From: Bacteroidota bacterium
GTDB taxonomy: Bacteria > Bacteroidota > Bacteroidia > Chitinophagales > Chitinophagaceae
Assembly: GCA_030706635.1 (NCBI GenBank)
Contig: JAUZOD010000001.1
Span: forward strand, 124,001 to 188,000
Length of the DNA: 64,000 nt
Reading direction: 5' to 3'
Shown: positions 41,504 through 50,889 of the stretch, one piece after another
Layout of the letters: each line of letters opens with the position of its first letter
Numbering within the stretch: position 1 is the first letter of the stretch
Notes under the pieces: model-generated
Databases searched by the model: none
What the model was told of the DNA's origin: nothing
The model's input: only the letters and a program-made list of their open reading frames with translations
Position numbers and translations under genes: made by a program

Positions 41504-42862
41504 ATGCAAACCAGGGAAATCGTTCAATACGTAAAGGACCACCCGGCCGGGAAAGTAAAGCTTGCCTTTGTGGATATTGACGGGATATTAAGGGGGAAAT
41601 ATATATCGACAGAAAAATTTCTTTCCGTCATGGAAACCGGAACCACTTTTTGTGACGTGCTTTTCGGATGGGATGCGGCAGATGTGGCCTACGATAATTC
41701 GGAATTCACCGGCTGGCATACAGGATATCCAGATTCGCCTGCCAGTATAGACTTGTCCACTTTTCGAAAAATCCCCTGGGAAGACGATCTGCCCTTTTTC
41801 CTGGGCGAATTAAATACCAGAGATGGTCAGCGGTCTTATGTGTGCCCGAGACAACTATTGAAGCGGGTTTTGCAGGAAGCAAAAGACCTGGGCTTTACGC
41901 CTTTTTTTTCCCAGGAATTCGAATGGTTTAATTTTGCAGAAACACCGCAGAGCGCACATGACAAACAATTTACCAACCTGACGCCCCTGACGCCCGGCAT
42001 GTTCGGTTATTCGATTTTACGAAGCACGCTGAAAAACCCGTTTTTTTCTGACCTGTTCGAATTGTTGCGCAAATTCAATATCCCCCTGGAGGGCCTCCAT
42101 ACCGAAACCGGCCCGGGGACTTACGAAGCAGCCATCGTTTATGCGGGAATCCTGGAAGCTGCCGACCGGGCAGTGCTCTTTAAAACAGCGGTAAAAGAAA
42201 TCGCCTACAAACATGGAATTATGGCCACTTTTATGGCCAAGATCAATGAAAATCTGCCGGGCTGCGGCGGTCATGTACATCAGAGTTTATGGGATGCGGA
42301 TGCCGGTAAAAATCTTTTTTACGATGAGAAGGACGAATGGAAAATGAGCAGCCGGATGAAGAGTTATATTGCTGGTCAGCTTTATTTCCTGCCACAGATC
42401 CTGCCCCTGTTTGCACCCACCATCAATAGCTATAAGAGACTGGTGGAAGGCGCCTGGGCGCCCACAACGCTCACCTGGGGCGTGGATAACAGAACTGCAG
42501 CGCTCCGGGTTTTATCCGGCAGCAGCAAATCCTGCCGCCTGGAAACAAGAGTCATCGGCGCGGATGTGAACCCATACCTGGCTATGGCAGGGTGCCTTGC
42601 CAGCGGTCTCTACGGTATAAAAAATGAAATGAAATTAACACAACCGATTACCCGCGGCAACGGTTATCTGGATTTCTCCAACGGTTCGCTTCCACACACG
42701 CTGCATGAAGCCACCCAGATGATGCGCCAATCCAAAGATGCAAAGGAAATATTGGGGGAAAAATTCGTTGAACATTTTACCCTAACCCGGGAATGGGAAT
42801 GGAAACGCCATTTGAAATCCGTGACCGACTGGGAATACAAAAGATATTTTGAGATCATATAA
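41504..42862 (+). CDS. Glutamine-synthetase-like gamma-glutamylamide synthetase
   Basis: 452 residues with the glutamine synthetase fold. Visible motifs: VKLAFVDIDGILRGK in the N-terminal domain, FFSQEFEWFNF with metal-binding Glu, ETGPGTYEAAI, GGHVHQSLWD, and EGAWAPTTLTWGVDNRTAALRV with the substrate loop. It is shorter than housekeeping GlnA and lacks its adenylylation region, as do PuuA- and GlnA4-type enzymes that attach glutamate to amines. Its operon partners are an alcohol and an aldehyde dehydrogenase, so I infer gamma-glutamylation of an amino alcohol or polyamine. The expected gamma-glutamyl hydrolase is not adjacent. Confidence 0.85.
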   Translation: MQTREIVQYVKDHPAGKVKLAFVDIDGILRGKYISTEKFLSVMETGTTFCDVLFGWDAADVAYDNSEFTGWHTGYPDSPASIDLSTFRKIPWEDDLPFFLGELNTRDGQRSYVCPRQLLKRVLQEAKDLGFTPFFSQEFEWFNFAETPQSAHDKQFTNLTPLTPGMFGYSILRSTLKNPFFSDLFELLRKFNIPLEGLHTETGPGTYEAAIVYAGILEAADRAVLFKTAVKEIAYKHGIMATFMAKINENLPGCGGHVHQSLWDADAGKNLFYDEKDEWKMSSRMKSYIAGQLYFLPQILPLFAPTINSYKRLVEGAWAPTTLTWGVDNRTAALRVLSGSSKSCRLETRVIGADVNPYLAMAGCLASGLYGIKNEMKLTQPITRGNGYLDFSNGSLPHTLHEATQMMRQSKDAKEILGEKFVEHFTLTREWEWKRHLKSVTDWEYKRYFEII

Positions 42863-42900
42863 ACCAAAAACCAGAACCTGAGATTTAAAATTTATTTCAC

Positions 42901-44049
42901 ATGGAATTTGATAAAATTTACCAGTACAATTTCCCAACCACCATTCGTTTCGGCGCCGGCTCCAGTAAAGAGCTTGGAGATTATCTGCTGAGCAATAAAT
43001 TGCTGAAACCACTGATCGTTACGGATCCCAACGTGGCCCAGCTTGATTTTTTTAAAACTATCCTGAAAGATCTGGAAAGGAAAAACATTTCGGTGGAAGT
43101 GTTTTCCGACATCCACAAGAATCCCGTTAAATCGGATGTGTACAAAGGAACGCAACAGTTTGATGATACCGCGCGCGATTCGGTTGTTGGTATCGGCGGT
43201 GGTGCGGGCCTGGATGTAGCCAGGTCCATCGTGTTAAGGGTAAACCACCGCGAAGACCTTTTTAAATACGACGACCTGATCGGCGGTGATATCTACGTAA
43301 CCAATGATGTGCCTCATTTTATCACCATTCCAACCACAGCGGGTACCGGCAGCGAAGTCGGGAGAAGCGCTGTTATCTCCGATGATATCACCCATCAGAA
43401 AAAGATTTTATTTTCACCCAAACTGCTGGCGAAAATTGTGTTTGCGGATCCCCTGCTCACCATGGGACTTCCCGCACCGGTAACCGCCGCAACCGGCATG
43501 GATGCGCTTACCCACAACATGGAAGCGTTCCTGGCCAAAATGCCCCATCCGCTTTGTGATGGCATTGCACTGGAAGGTTTATTTCTGATCAATCAGTCTC
43601 TGGAGAAAGCAGTGAATAAACCTGATCTGGAATCGCGCAGCAAAATGCTGATCGCTTCACTCATGGGCGCCGTGGCATTCCAGAAAGGATTGGGCGTAGT
43701 GCATTCGCTGGCACATCCGCTCTCTTCCCTGCTGGATACCCACCACGGACTGGCCAATGCCGTCAATATCCCGTATGGCATGCAATTCAATATAGCGGGC
43801 TTTGAATCTAAATTCAGGCGTATCGCCAGAACGCTGGAACTGAAGGATGAAAGCGGCGAAGGCGTAGTGAACTATTTATTCGAGCTTAATTCGAAAATCA
43901 ATATCCCGCACAAGCTCACCGGCATCGGCGTAAAGGCTGAACATATTGAGCCCCTCGCCGATCTCGCCTTTGCTGATTTTGCACATCCCAACAATCCCAA
44001 ACCCGTTAGTCGGGAAGACTTCAAACAAATTTATCTGAAAGCATTATAA
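42901..44049 (+). CDS. Iron-containing alcohol dehydrogenase (group III)
   Basis: 382 residues. NAD-binding GIGGGAGLDVAR is near residues 97-108 and PTTAGTGSEVG near 144-154. The four metal ligands are placed at Asp201, His205, His268 and His282, with the same spacing as lactaldehyde reductase. Such enzymes interconvert alcohols and aldehydes in the cytoplasm. It follows the synthetase gene by 38 bases and the next gene starts 4 bases later, so the three are one operon. It would oxidise a gamma-glutamyl amino alcohol. Oxidation of 2-hydroxyethylphosphonate to phosphonoacetaldehyde is another option given the nearby phosphonate genes. Confidence 0.92.
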   Translation: MEFDKIYQYNFPTTIRFGAGSSKELGDYLLSNKLLKPLIVTDPNVAQLDFFKTILKDLERKNISVEVFSDIHKNPVKSDVYKGTQQFDDTARDSVVGIGGGAGLDVARSIVLRVNHREDLFKYDDLIGGDIYVTNDVPHFITIPTTAGTGSEVGRSAVISDDITHQKKILFSPKLLAKIVFADPLLTMGLPAPVTAATGMDALTHNMEAFLAKMPHPLCDGIALEGLFLINQSLEKAVNKPDLESRSKMLIASLMGAVAFQKGLGVVHSLAHPLSSLLDTHHGLANAVNIPYGMQFNIAGFESKFRRIARTLELKDESGEGVVNYLFELNSKINIPHKLTGIGVKAEHIEPLADLAFADFAHPNNPKPVSREDFKQIYLKAL

Positions 44050-44053
44050 AATT

Positions 44054-45418
44054 ATGAAAATCATTAATCCCGCAACAGAAGAACAGATTGGAGAAATAAA
44101 AGAAGACAGCCGGGAATCCCTGACCCGGAAACTCGAACTGCTTCGTTCGGCACAGCCCGCCTGGCAAAAAGTTCCTGTATTGGAAAGAGCACGGGTTATG
44201 ACCCGGTTTGCTGAACTGCTGAAAGAAAACATCGAGCAGCTGGCAGGTGTGCTGACTTCTGAAATGGGAAAACCGCTGCAGCAATCCCGTAACGAAGTCA
44301 ACGGCGCCATAACCAGGATGAAATGGCTTACAGATCATGCCCATCAATACCTGTCGGATGAAATCATGAATACAGGACAGGGAATGGAAGAACGCATTGT
44401 GTACGAATCCCTGGGTGTGATCTGTAATATCTCCGCATGGAATTATCCTTATCTGGTTGGCGTAAATGTGTTTGTGCCGGCCCTGCTCGCGGGGAATGCC
44501 GTGATGTACAAACCATCCGAATACACAACGCTCACGGGTCTGCAAATTGAAAAATTCCTGAAGCTGGCGGGCATTCCGGAAAACGTTTTTCAGGTAGCCG
44601 CCGGGGCAAAGGAAGTGGGACAACTTTTATTAGATCTTCCCTTCGATGGATATTTTTTTACCGGTTCCTACAAAACCGGAAAATATATTTATGAAAAAGT
44701 GGCTCCAAAAATGGTACCCTGTCAGTGTGAACTGGGCGGAAAGGATCCGGTGTACATAACTGATGACATCAGTGATATAAAATCCGTTGCGGCCGCCACG
44801 GCAGATGGTGCTTTTTATAACAATGGGCAAAGCTGTTGCTCGGTGGAACGGATTTATGTACATGAATCCGTTTATGATGAATACAGCAGGGAGTTTGTAA
44901 AGGAAGTGAAGTCGTGGAAAATAGGAGCTCCGGGGGAAGACGGCGTTTACATCGGTCCGTTGAGCAGAAAGGAACAGCCTGCTTTTCTAGAAAAGCAGGT
45001 TACAGATGCAGTGAAAAAAGGGGCAACCCTACTCACCGGTGGCAATATCATTTCCCGGAAGGGATACTACTTTGAGCCCACGGTGCTGACGGGTGTAAAC
45101 CACAATATGGAAGTGATGAAGGAAGAAACCTTCGGGCCGGTTGTGGGTATTATGAAAGTGAAAAACGATGCGGAAGCCATTCAGCTCATGCAGGATTCGG
45201 AATACGGTCTTACCGCCTCGGTTTATGGAGCTGATCAGTCCCGGGCAGAGAAAATACTTCAGCAGATCAATGCCGGCACAGGCTATTGGAATTGCTGTGA
45301 CCGCGTAAGTGCCGCACTTCCCTGGAGCGGACGTATGCATTCGGGATTTGGCACTACTCTTTCTCATGCAGGACTGCGGGCATTCACCAAACCAAAATCC
45401 TATTATTTGAAAAGCTGA
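44054..45418 (+). CDS. Aldehyde dehydrogenase
   Basis: 454 residues. Catalytic Cys261 in NNGQSCCSVER, general base Glu226 in CELGGKDP, NAD-binding FTGSYKTG (202-209). It is shorter at the N-terminus than PuuC-type enzymes and closer to the succinate-semialdehyde or short-chain groups. It starts four bases after the alcohol dehydrogenase stop. It probably oxidises the aldehyde made by that enzyme. It is quite distinct from the PhnY-type dehydrogenase at 31108. Confidence 0.93.
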   Translation: MKIINPATEEQIGEIKEDSRESLTRKLELLRSAQPAWQKVPVLERARVMTRFAELLKENIEQLAGVLTSEMGKPLQQSRNEVNGAITRMKWLTDHAHQYLSDEIMNTGQGMEERIVYESLGVICNISAWNYPYLVGVNVFVPALLAGNAVMYKPSEYTTLTGLQIEKFLKLAGIPENVFQVAAGAKEVGQLLLDLPFDGYFFTGSYKTGKYIYEKVAPKMVPCQCELGGKDPVYITDDISDIKSVAAATADGAFYNNGQSCCSVERIYVHESVYDEYSREFVKEVKSWKIGAPGEDGVYIGPLSRKEQPAFLEKQVTDAVKKGATLLTGGNIISRKGYYFEPTVLTGVNHNMEVMKEETFGPVVGIMKVKNDAEAIQLMQDSEYGLTASVYGADQSRAEKILQQINAGTGYWNCCDRVSAALPWSGRMHSGFGTTLSHAGLRAFTKPKSYYLKS

Positions 45419-45469
45419 TCATTTCGGGCCTTGCGATGAGATAAAATAATGGCATTATAAAATACGCAC

Positions 45470-45709
45470 ATGAGCCATACAAAGAACCTGCTGCTGTTTT
45501 TCCCGATATTATTTCTTGCCTCCTGCGTTGCCGCTACCGGACATTATGATTATGTTCAGCCGGTGTATGTCGGGCCCGGAGTAGGTCTTGGAACCATTAT
45601 AGCCGTAGTGATTTCCTGGAGCAGGAACAAATCCATTCTATGGGCGATCATTCATGGCATTTTAGGATGGCTTTATGTGATTTACGCGCTATTATTCAGC
45701 AAGAAGTAA
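45470..45709 (+). CDS. Small membrane protein, superinfection-immunity (Imm) type
   Basis: 79 residues. A signal-like segment ends in LASCVAATG, so it may be a lipoprotein (Cys near 19). Two membrane segments follow, the second containing SWSRNKSILWAIIHGILGWL, which resembles the T4 Imm/superinfection immunity family. In bacteria this family is widespread and mostly unrelated to phage. It lies after the amine operon and converges with the FGE-fold gene, 12 bases between stops. Confidence 0.6.
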   Translation: MSHTKNLLLFFPILFLASCVAATGHYDYVQPVYVGPGVGLGTIIAVVISWSRNKSILWAIIHGILGWLYVIYALLFSKK

Positions 45710-45721
45710 AACAGGAGTAAA

Positions 45722-47857
45722 TTACCGATCCACCACGCAACGAAAACCGATCGTGCCGGCCCGGTCCGTCCCCGGCGACAGCAATAAATATTTGCCATAC
45801 TTATCCAACTCATAAGCCTGTGGGAAATACCAGGATGAAGTTTGCGGATGATAATAACTTCCCCCCTTTAATATTGCGGAACGGGTGTGGTCGTCCCGGC
45901 ACTCATCCGTCCATTGCCACACATTTCCCACCATATCCATCACCCCGAAAGGGCTGGCGCCCTGCGGATACGCGTTCACGTTAGAAGGCAACCTGACATT
46001 CCGGCTGGAATCCGGCAAAGGCATTTTTTCACTGTCCATCACGTTCCCCCAGGGATAAATAAATCCCTGTTTTCCCTGGCCGGCATATTGCCACTCCCAT
46101 TCGTGGGGTAATCTTTTTCCCGCCCAGGAAGCATAGGCCCTGGCATCCTCTATCGAAACCCAGGTTACCGGCTGTTCCTCACTACCGGTCGGATAGGATC
46201 CGTTTTTCCAGTCTTTTAAAAAATGATGGCCATCCTTTGGATGGTATTTGGATGCGTCCAGGAATTTCTTGAACTGTTTGTTTGTCACAGGATATTGATC
46301 AATACAGAAAGAAGGTATATCCATGACTCGTTTTTGTGAGCGGGCAGGATGTTTCTCCCAGGGATGCTGAACACCAATGGCATCCGGCAATTCGTCTCCT
46401 TCAATCATCACGCCTTTGGATTCAAACGTGAAGTTTTTCACAGCTGGAATCAGGATCATCCCTTCCGGGGTTGTGGCAGAAATGGGGGTTTTGTTTTCAG
46501 TAAGCATCAGCTGGGTCAACACGGTTCGCTCCGTAGAAAAGCTCTTCAGCGGTTTCGCCGACAACACATGCATCTTCGCGATAAAAGCATTCAATGATTG
46601 ATTTGCGGCACCCGATGCAATTACCAGAACGGCCCCAAATCCGCGGGACTCGATGGCAAAACGGAGATAAACAGAATCACCCTGCTTCTGTGGACTTAAT
46701 TCCACTCCATGATAGAGATCAATATATTTCATTCCATGTCGAAAAAGAAGTTTCAGTTGTTGTCCTTCGCGATCCGTGGAGTCTCTGTTCACCAGCGTAT
46801 AGAGCGTTTGGTTTGCATCCGGAAAGGCAGTTGCAAAAATCCCTTTTTGAATTGTTGGAATATGGGGCTGCCAGCCGGGGCTGCTCCAGATTTCGGGAAA
46901 TTGACGGTATATAGCTGCGATCCGCCGGATCGCGGCCGCATAGCGGTCAGTAACCTGATTCCAGATTCCCCAGATATTTTCCCAGGCCGTATATCCGATG
47001 CCATTAAAAAAAGCATATTGCAGGTCATCCGTTTTATCAGTAACCCAGCGATTGGTGACCAGCACCTGGTGTTTCGGCTCGAACCATTTATATGTGCTTA
47101 CACCCGGAATCCGTTCATAGTTCCAATAGTAGCCCCAGGTATTGCCATTCCACTCTATCATTTTTAAATCACCCAGATTTAGTTCGGGCTGAAATGCCAG
47201 TGAATAGTGAAGGCTATCGGCAGCTTTTAAAAAATCTTCTGTTATGCCGGTCATGGTATCTCCGTTTAATCCGTCCGCGCCAATCTGTTGCATTTCTTTT
47301 ACGAGAGCTGCCGCCATTGGCTCACGCTGTGCCCTTGTACCTTTGTCCCAGATCATTATCGGAAAGAAAACCCGCACTCCCCTTTGCTTAAAGTGGCTGA
47401 TCATGCCCTTCACTCCCTGCAAGCCTCCGGGCATATCCGAAACCCAATCGAATTGATTGCGATTATCTATACCTATATTGGGATATGTGGGCCAGATCAG
47501 GACGGCATCGAGTCCTCCAAAGCGTTTTTTAACGTCATCCAGATACCGGTCTACAGTGTATTTTCCGCTGACCGGATCAAATAAATACCGGTCCGACCCC
47601 ATCGTTAGCGTATAAATAAAAATTTTATGCTGCCAGCCGGCTCCGTGCTTCCTGTACATGGAATCATTATAATTGAACCGGCTTTTTTCCGATATTCTCC
47701 AGTTTTTCATTTCGGAAAGCCAGTTTTCATATTGGGCCGGATTGGCCGGACCCTTCAATAATTCTTTAAGATCTCCCTGCTGTTCCGGCGACTGCGCGTA
47801 TTGAGCATGGGAAAAAAATAACAGTCCCCATACCATGAGCAGTTTTCGTTTTTTCAT
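45722..47857 (-). CDS. Secreted glycosidase-like protein fused to an FGE-fold domain
   Basis: 711 residues with a signal peptide (MLWGLLFFSHAQYAQ-like start, cut near 21). Residues 50-450 look like a TIM-barrel glycosidase-type domain (GGLDAVLIWPTYPNIGIDNR, QIGADGLNGDTMTG, FFNGIGYTAWENIWGIW). Residues 465-711 have the formylglycine-generating-enzyme fold: EGMILIPAV, IDQYPVTNKQFKKFLDA, VTWVSIEDARAYASWAGKRL and GPDMVGNVWQWTDE-type blocks. True FGE has two cysteines after the GGSY motif; here GGSYYHPQTSSWYF has none, so it should not mature sulfatases. Its stop overlaps nothing downstream; its start overlaps the PYROXD2-like stop by four bases (coupled). Confidence 0.8.
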   Translation of the reverse strand: MKKRKLLMVWGLLFFSHAQYAQSPEQQGDLKELLKGPANPAQYENWLSEMKNWRISEKSRFNYNDSMYRKHGAGWQHKIFIYTLTMGSDRYLFDPVSGKYTVDRYLDDVKKRFGGLDAVLIWPTYPNIGIDNRNQFDWVSDMPGGLQGVKGMISHFKQRGVRVFFPIMIWDKGTRAQREPMAAALVKEMQQIGADGLNGDTMTGITEDFLKAADSLHYSLAFQPELNLGDLKMIEWNGNTWGYYWNYERIPGVSTYKWFEPKHQVLVTNRWVTDKTDDLQYAFFNGIGYTAWENIWGIWNQVTDRYAAAIRRIAAIYRQFPEIWSSPGWQPHIPTIQKGIFATAFPDANQTLYTLVNRDSTDREGQQLKLLFRHGMKYIDLYHGVELSPQKQGDSVYLRFAIESRGFGAVLVIASGAANQSLNAFIAKMHVLSAKPLKSFSTERTVLTQLMLTENKTPISATTPEGMILIPAVKNFTFESKGVMIEGDELPDAIGVQHPWEKHPARSQKRVMDIPSFCIDQYPVTNKQFKKFLDASKYHPKDGHHFLKDWKNGSYPTGSEEQPVTWVSIEDARAYASWAGKRLPHEWEWQYAGQGKQGFIYPWGNVMDSEKMPLPDSSRNVRLPSNVNAYPQGASPFGVMDMVGNVWQWTDECRDDHTRSAILKGGSYYHPQTSSWYFPQAYELDKYGKYLLLSPGTDRAGTIGFRCVVDR

Positions 47858-49296
47858 ATTTCATTTTTTTTATACACTGTCGGGAAAATATCTTTCAGAA
47901 CACGCTTTGCCGCATGATAACCGCACATGCCATGAACGCCTCCGCCCGGCGGTGTGGAAGAAGAGCAGATATAAATGCCTTTTGCCGAAGTCCTGTAAGG
48001 CGAAAACCGCAGGGCTGGCCGGGCAAATAACTGGTCCAGATCAAAAGCGCCTCCATTGATATCTCCACCGATGTAGTTGGGATTTTCCGCTTCCATCTCT
48101 TCCGTATTCATGATATGCTTCGCCAGTATTCGTTCTCTGAAGCCCGGAGCAAATCGTTCCACCTGCTGTTCAATGGCTTTTGTCATATCGAGCGTGGAGC
48201 CATTCGGAACGTGGCAATAGGCCCAACCGGTATGTTTACCTGCGGGCGCACGGGTATGATCAAATAAACTCTGCTGGGCCAGTATCACAAAAGGTTTCTC
48301 CGGATGTTTTCCATTCCATACCATTTGTTCTGCGGCTTCAATTTCTTCGAATGTATTTCCCAAATGAACAGTACCTGACTGCCTGCAGGAAATTGACTTA
48401 AAAGGAATGGGTTCGTCCAGGGCCCAATCGATTTTAAAAATACCCATGCCATAACGGAATCTTTCCAGTTGGCTCTTATAAAATGAGGAGAACCGATAAC
48501 CCGCAATGGACAACAATTGTTTTGGCGTAATATCCAGTAATATGGCTTTGGCTGAAGGAAGCTGGTCCAATGAATTTATATACAAACCGGTTTCAATCCG
48601 GCCGCCCAAAGAAACGAAGTAAGAAGTCAGCGCCCTGGCAATGGTATAGGAGCCACCTACGGCTACGGGCCAGCCCTGAGTATGTCCCGCAGCCAGCAAC
48701 ACCAGACCAATCGCCGAGGTAGCGCACTTTTTTAAGGATTGCATCGCATGTGCGGACATTCCCGCCCACAAGCCTCTGGATTCTTTTGTTGAAAATCTTT
48801 CAACCAAATGGCTTGCAGATCCCAGTGCCTTTATCCCAAAGCGGGCCATGGCCAGCGGTGATTTTGGAAAATGCAGAGGAGCCAATACATCCACAATAGT
48901 CCGCGGCCAGTCTTTTACCAGCGGCTGCATGAAGGTCAAATAGGCTTCATCATTCAAACCCTTCGCCGTTTCCTGTACAGAACGCATTAAAAAAGCTGCA
49001 CGACCATCATCAAACGGGTGAGCCGCATCAATTGCCGGATATACAAACTGTAATCCATGCGCTTCCAACGGTAAACTGGTAAAAAATGGCGACCCTGCTG
49101 CCAGGGGGTGAATGGCCGAGCAGGTATCATGAATAAAACCGGGCAATGTGAGTTCGCGGGAAGACAGACCACCTCCGATTTCTCTTTTACCCTCAATCAA
49201 TAGTACAGAAAGTCCATTTTGTTGCAACAGAATGGCTGCGGCCAGTCCGTTCGGACCAGATCCGACAACAATCGCATCATAGTCTTTTTTATCCAT
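47854..49296 (-). CDS. FAD-dependent oxidoreductase, PYROXD2/phytoene desaturase-like
   Basis: 480 residues. FAD binding at VVGSGPNGLAAAILLQ (11-26) and the acidic strand end LIEGKREIGGG. SSTPPGGGVHGMCGYHAA near the C-terminus is the second cofactor motif of the CrtI/PYROXD2 family. The middle part has the membrane-associated helices usual for this family. Substrate unknown; the PYROXD2 branch is not carotenoid-specific. No carotenoid genes are adjacent. The stop overlaps the start of the FGE-fold gene (ATGA), so the two are translated together, an unusual pairing. Confidence 0.88.
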   Translation of the reverse strand: MDKKDYDAIVVGSGPNGLAAAILLQQNGLSVLLIEGKREIGGGLSSRELTLPGFIHDTCSAIHPLAAGSPFFTSLPLEAHGLQFVYPAIDAAHPFDDGRAAFLMRSVQETAKGLNDEAYLTFMQPLVKDWPRTIVDVLAPLHFPKSPLAMARFGIKALGSASHLVERFSTKESRGLWAGMSAHAMQSLKKCATSAIGLVLLAAGHTQGWPVAVGGSYTIARALTSYFVSLGGRIETGLYINSLDQLPSAKAILLDITPKQLLSIAGYRFSSFYKSQLERFRYGMGIFKIDWALDEPIPFKSISCRQSGTVHLGNTFEEIEAAEQMVWNGKHPEKPFVILAQQSLFDHTRAPAGKHTGWAYCHVPNGSTLDMTKAIEQQVERFAPGFRERILAKHIMNTEEMEAENPNYIGGDINGGAFDLDQLFARPALRFSPYRTSAKGIYICSSSTPPGGGVHGMCGYHAAKRVLKDIFPTVYKKNEI

Positions 49297-49347
49297 GGAT
49301 TTAGAGGAGCCGGGACTTCTTGCAAATAAAATTGACCATGAAGATAA

Positions 49348-49560
49348 TCAATCTGAAAGCCACCAGTCTCTTTCCGAGGGATTGTCTGCTGCAAATACCT
49401 TCAGATTAAAGCAACCGTTATCATGAATGGCATAGATCATCCCATTCGCAATATTCTTTACTGTGTAAGATTTCGCTTTTTCGGGTTCCGCGTGATCAAG
49501 CAGGGTATCGCCGACTGCCAATTGCTGAATATCTTTTATGGAACTGATTTTCCTGAGCAT
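49348..49560 (-). CDS. Small hypothetical protein, 70 residues
   Basis: A 70-residue soluble protein (MLRKISSIKDIQQLAVGD opening) with three or four short beta strands (AKSYTVKNIANGMIYAIHD, CFNLKVFAAD) and a Trp-Trp near the end. No signal peptide or membrane segment. It lies 51 bases upstream of the PYROXD2-like gene on the same strand. Composition supports a real gene; no family is recognised. Confidence 0.55.
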   Translation of the reverse strand: MLRKISSIKDIQQLAVGDTLLDHAEPEKAKSYTVKNIANGMIYAIHDNGCFNLKVFAADNPSERDWWLSD

Positions 49561-49686
49561 ACAAAGGGTTTATCATAATAAAAAGGGCCATAAACCACTT
49601 GTCTTTCGCTTCAACTTAATATGGATAAAAAGTATGCCAAAATTGGATGAGAGCCCGAATGGGTGAGATAGAGATGGGTCAACCTC

Positions 49687-50661
49687 TTAATGCGCCAGCG
49701 GCCTTTTTTTTAACATGCCTCCCTTCGTGTCTTTAACACTACTCATGACGACAAACGAATTGGAGTCAATTTTTTCGATTTCCGAATTTAATTTATTCAG
49801 TTCCAGCCGGGTTACCACGGTATATAGGATATCAATCTCCTGTGCTTCACCTCTTTTCCCAAAACCACGTTTTCCACTGTAAACCGTAAATCCGCGGCCC
49901 AGGCTGTTCATAATCATGTGCCGGATTTCCTCATGATGACTAGATATGATGGTAACCCCAATATATTCCTCTATACCTTCAATAATAAAATCCAGTGTTC
50001 TGGAAGCCGCTATATAGGTAATCATTGAATAGAGTGCAATTTCTGTGGAGAGAAAATAGGCGGCGGCGGAAAAGATCATCACGTTGATGCCAATGATGAT
50101 GTCTCCGATGGTAGTACCCAGCTTTCGGCTTAAGAAAATGGCCAATACCTCTGTTCCATCAATCACTGCCCCTCCGCGTACGGAAAGACCGATCCCCGCA
50201 CCCAGAAAAAAACCTCCAAAAACCGCTACCAGTAATTTATCCTGTGTTACATCGGGGAAATTAACGGTCGCCAGCACCAGGGCAAGTCCGGAGATGGCCA
50301 GTGCGGTTTTAATGGCGAATGCCTTACCCATGACCTTATATCCCAGAAGAATAAAGGGCAGGTTGATGCAGATGATCAAAAGATATAAAGGGAGCGAAGT
50401 AATGGCCGAGATTAAAAGAGAAATGCCCGTTGCTCCGCCATCGATAAAATGATTGGTTAATAAAAATCCTTTAAATCCAAAGGCAGCTGAAAAAATGCCG
50501 GCAGTCATTAACAAAGCATCCTTGATCAGCCTGATCATCGTCATCTTCAGCTCACGCAGCCCCCTTGCGAGTTCATAATCAGAATAAGCCTTATCGCTCT
50601 TGCCAGCCTTCTTGCCCCGAAGGGTTGTTCTGACGATAATCTGTGCTAAAATGCTATTCAT
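49687..50661 (-). CDS. YitT-family membrane protein (DUF161/DUF2179)
   Basis: 324 residues from the ATG at 50661; a possible start 20 codons upstream adds unlikely sequence. Five or six membrane helices (about 50-230) with GGATGISLLISAITSLPLYL and GGAVIDGTEVLAIFLSRKLG, the signature of the YitT family, then a soluble C-terminal DUF2179 domain (TVYSGKRGFGKRGE, ILYTVVTRLELNKL). The function of the family is unknown; transport or lipid roles have been suggested. Monocistronic, with a promoter region of about 230 bases shared with nothing. Confidence 0.92.
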   Translation of the reverse strand: MNSILAQIIVRTTLRGKKAGKSDKAYSDYELARGLRELKMTMIRLIKDALLMTAGIFSAAFGFKGFLLTNHFIDGGATGISLLISAITSLPLYLLIICINLPFILLGYKVMGKAFAIKTALAISGLALVLATVNFPDVTQDKLLVAVFGGFFLGAGIGLSVRGGAVIDGTEVLAIFLSRKLGTTIGDIIIGINVMIFSAAAYFLSTEIALYSMITYIAASRTLDFIIEGIEEYIGVTIISSHHEEIRHMIMNSLGRGFTVYSGKRGFGKRGEAQEIDILYTVVTRLELNKLNSEIEKIDSNSFVVMSSVKDTKGGMLKKRPLAH

Positions 50662-50761
50662 TGTAATTTTGGTTAAGTCTGCAGCCGATGATGTGCTATC
50701 CCGATAATGCAAGCCGTTCAAATATAAAATAATTACCGTAGCTGCTTCCTTAAAACAAAAA

Positions 50762-50813
50762 AATCAATGAGAGCGATTGTATCCAGTTATGAAAACAACC
50801 GATCTCATTGATT
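50762..50813 (-). terminator. Intrinsic terminator after the repeat protein gene
   Basis: AATCAATGAGA (50762-50772) and TCTCATTGATT (50803-50813) form a perfect 11-pair stem, extended inwards by CGATTGT/ACAACCG with one mismatch. On the minus strand the stem is followed by a T run (50761-50754). It lies about 75 bases past the stop of the gene at 50890. Confidence 0.8.
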
Positions 50814-50889
50814 AATAAAACCGCATACATCATGGAATTCGAAAACTCAACGTTTCCGTTCTTTCCATGAATCCGCGCCAGGGAAGATA

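Noticed and set aside
44021-44623. Minus-strand 200-residue frame
   Set aside because: It is antisense to the aldehyde dehydrogenase, with the Phe- and His-rich composition typical of antisense frames.
45722-46480. Calling the FGE-fold domain a sulfatase-maturing enzyme
   Set aside because: The two cysteines required after GGSY are missing.
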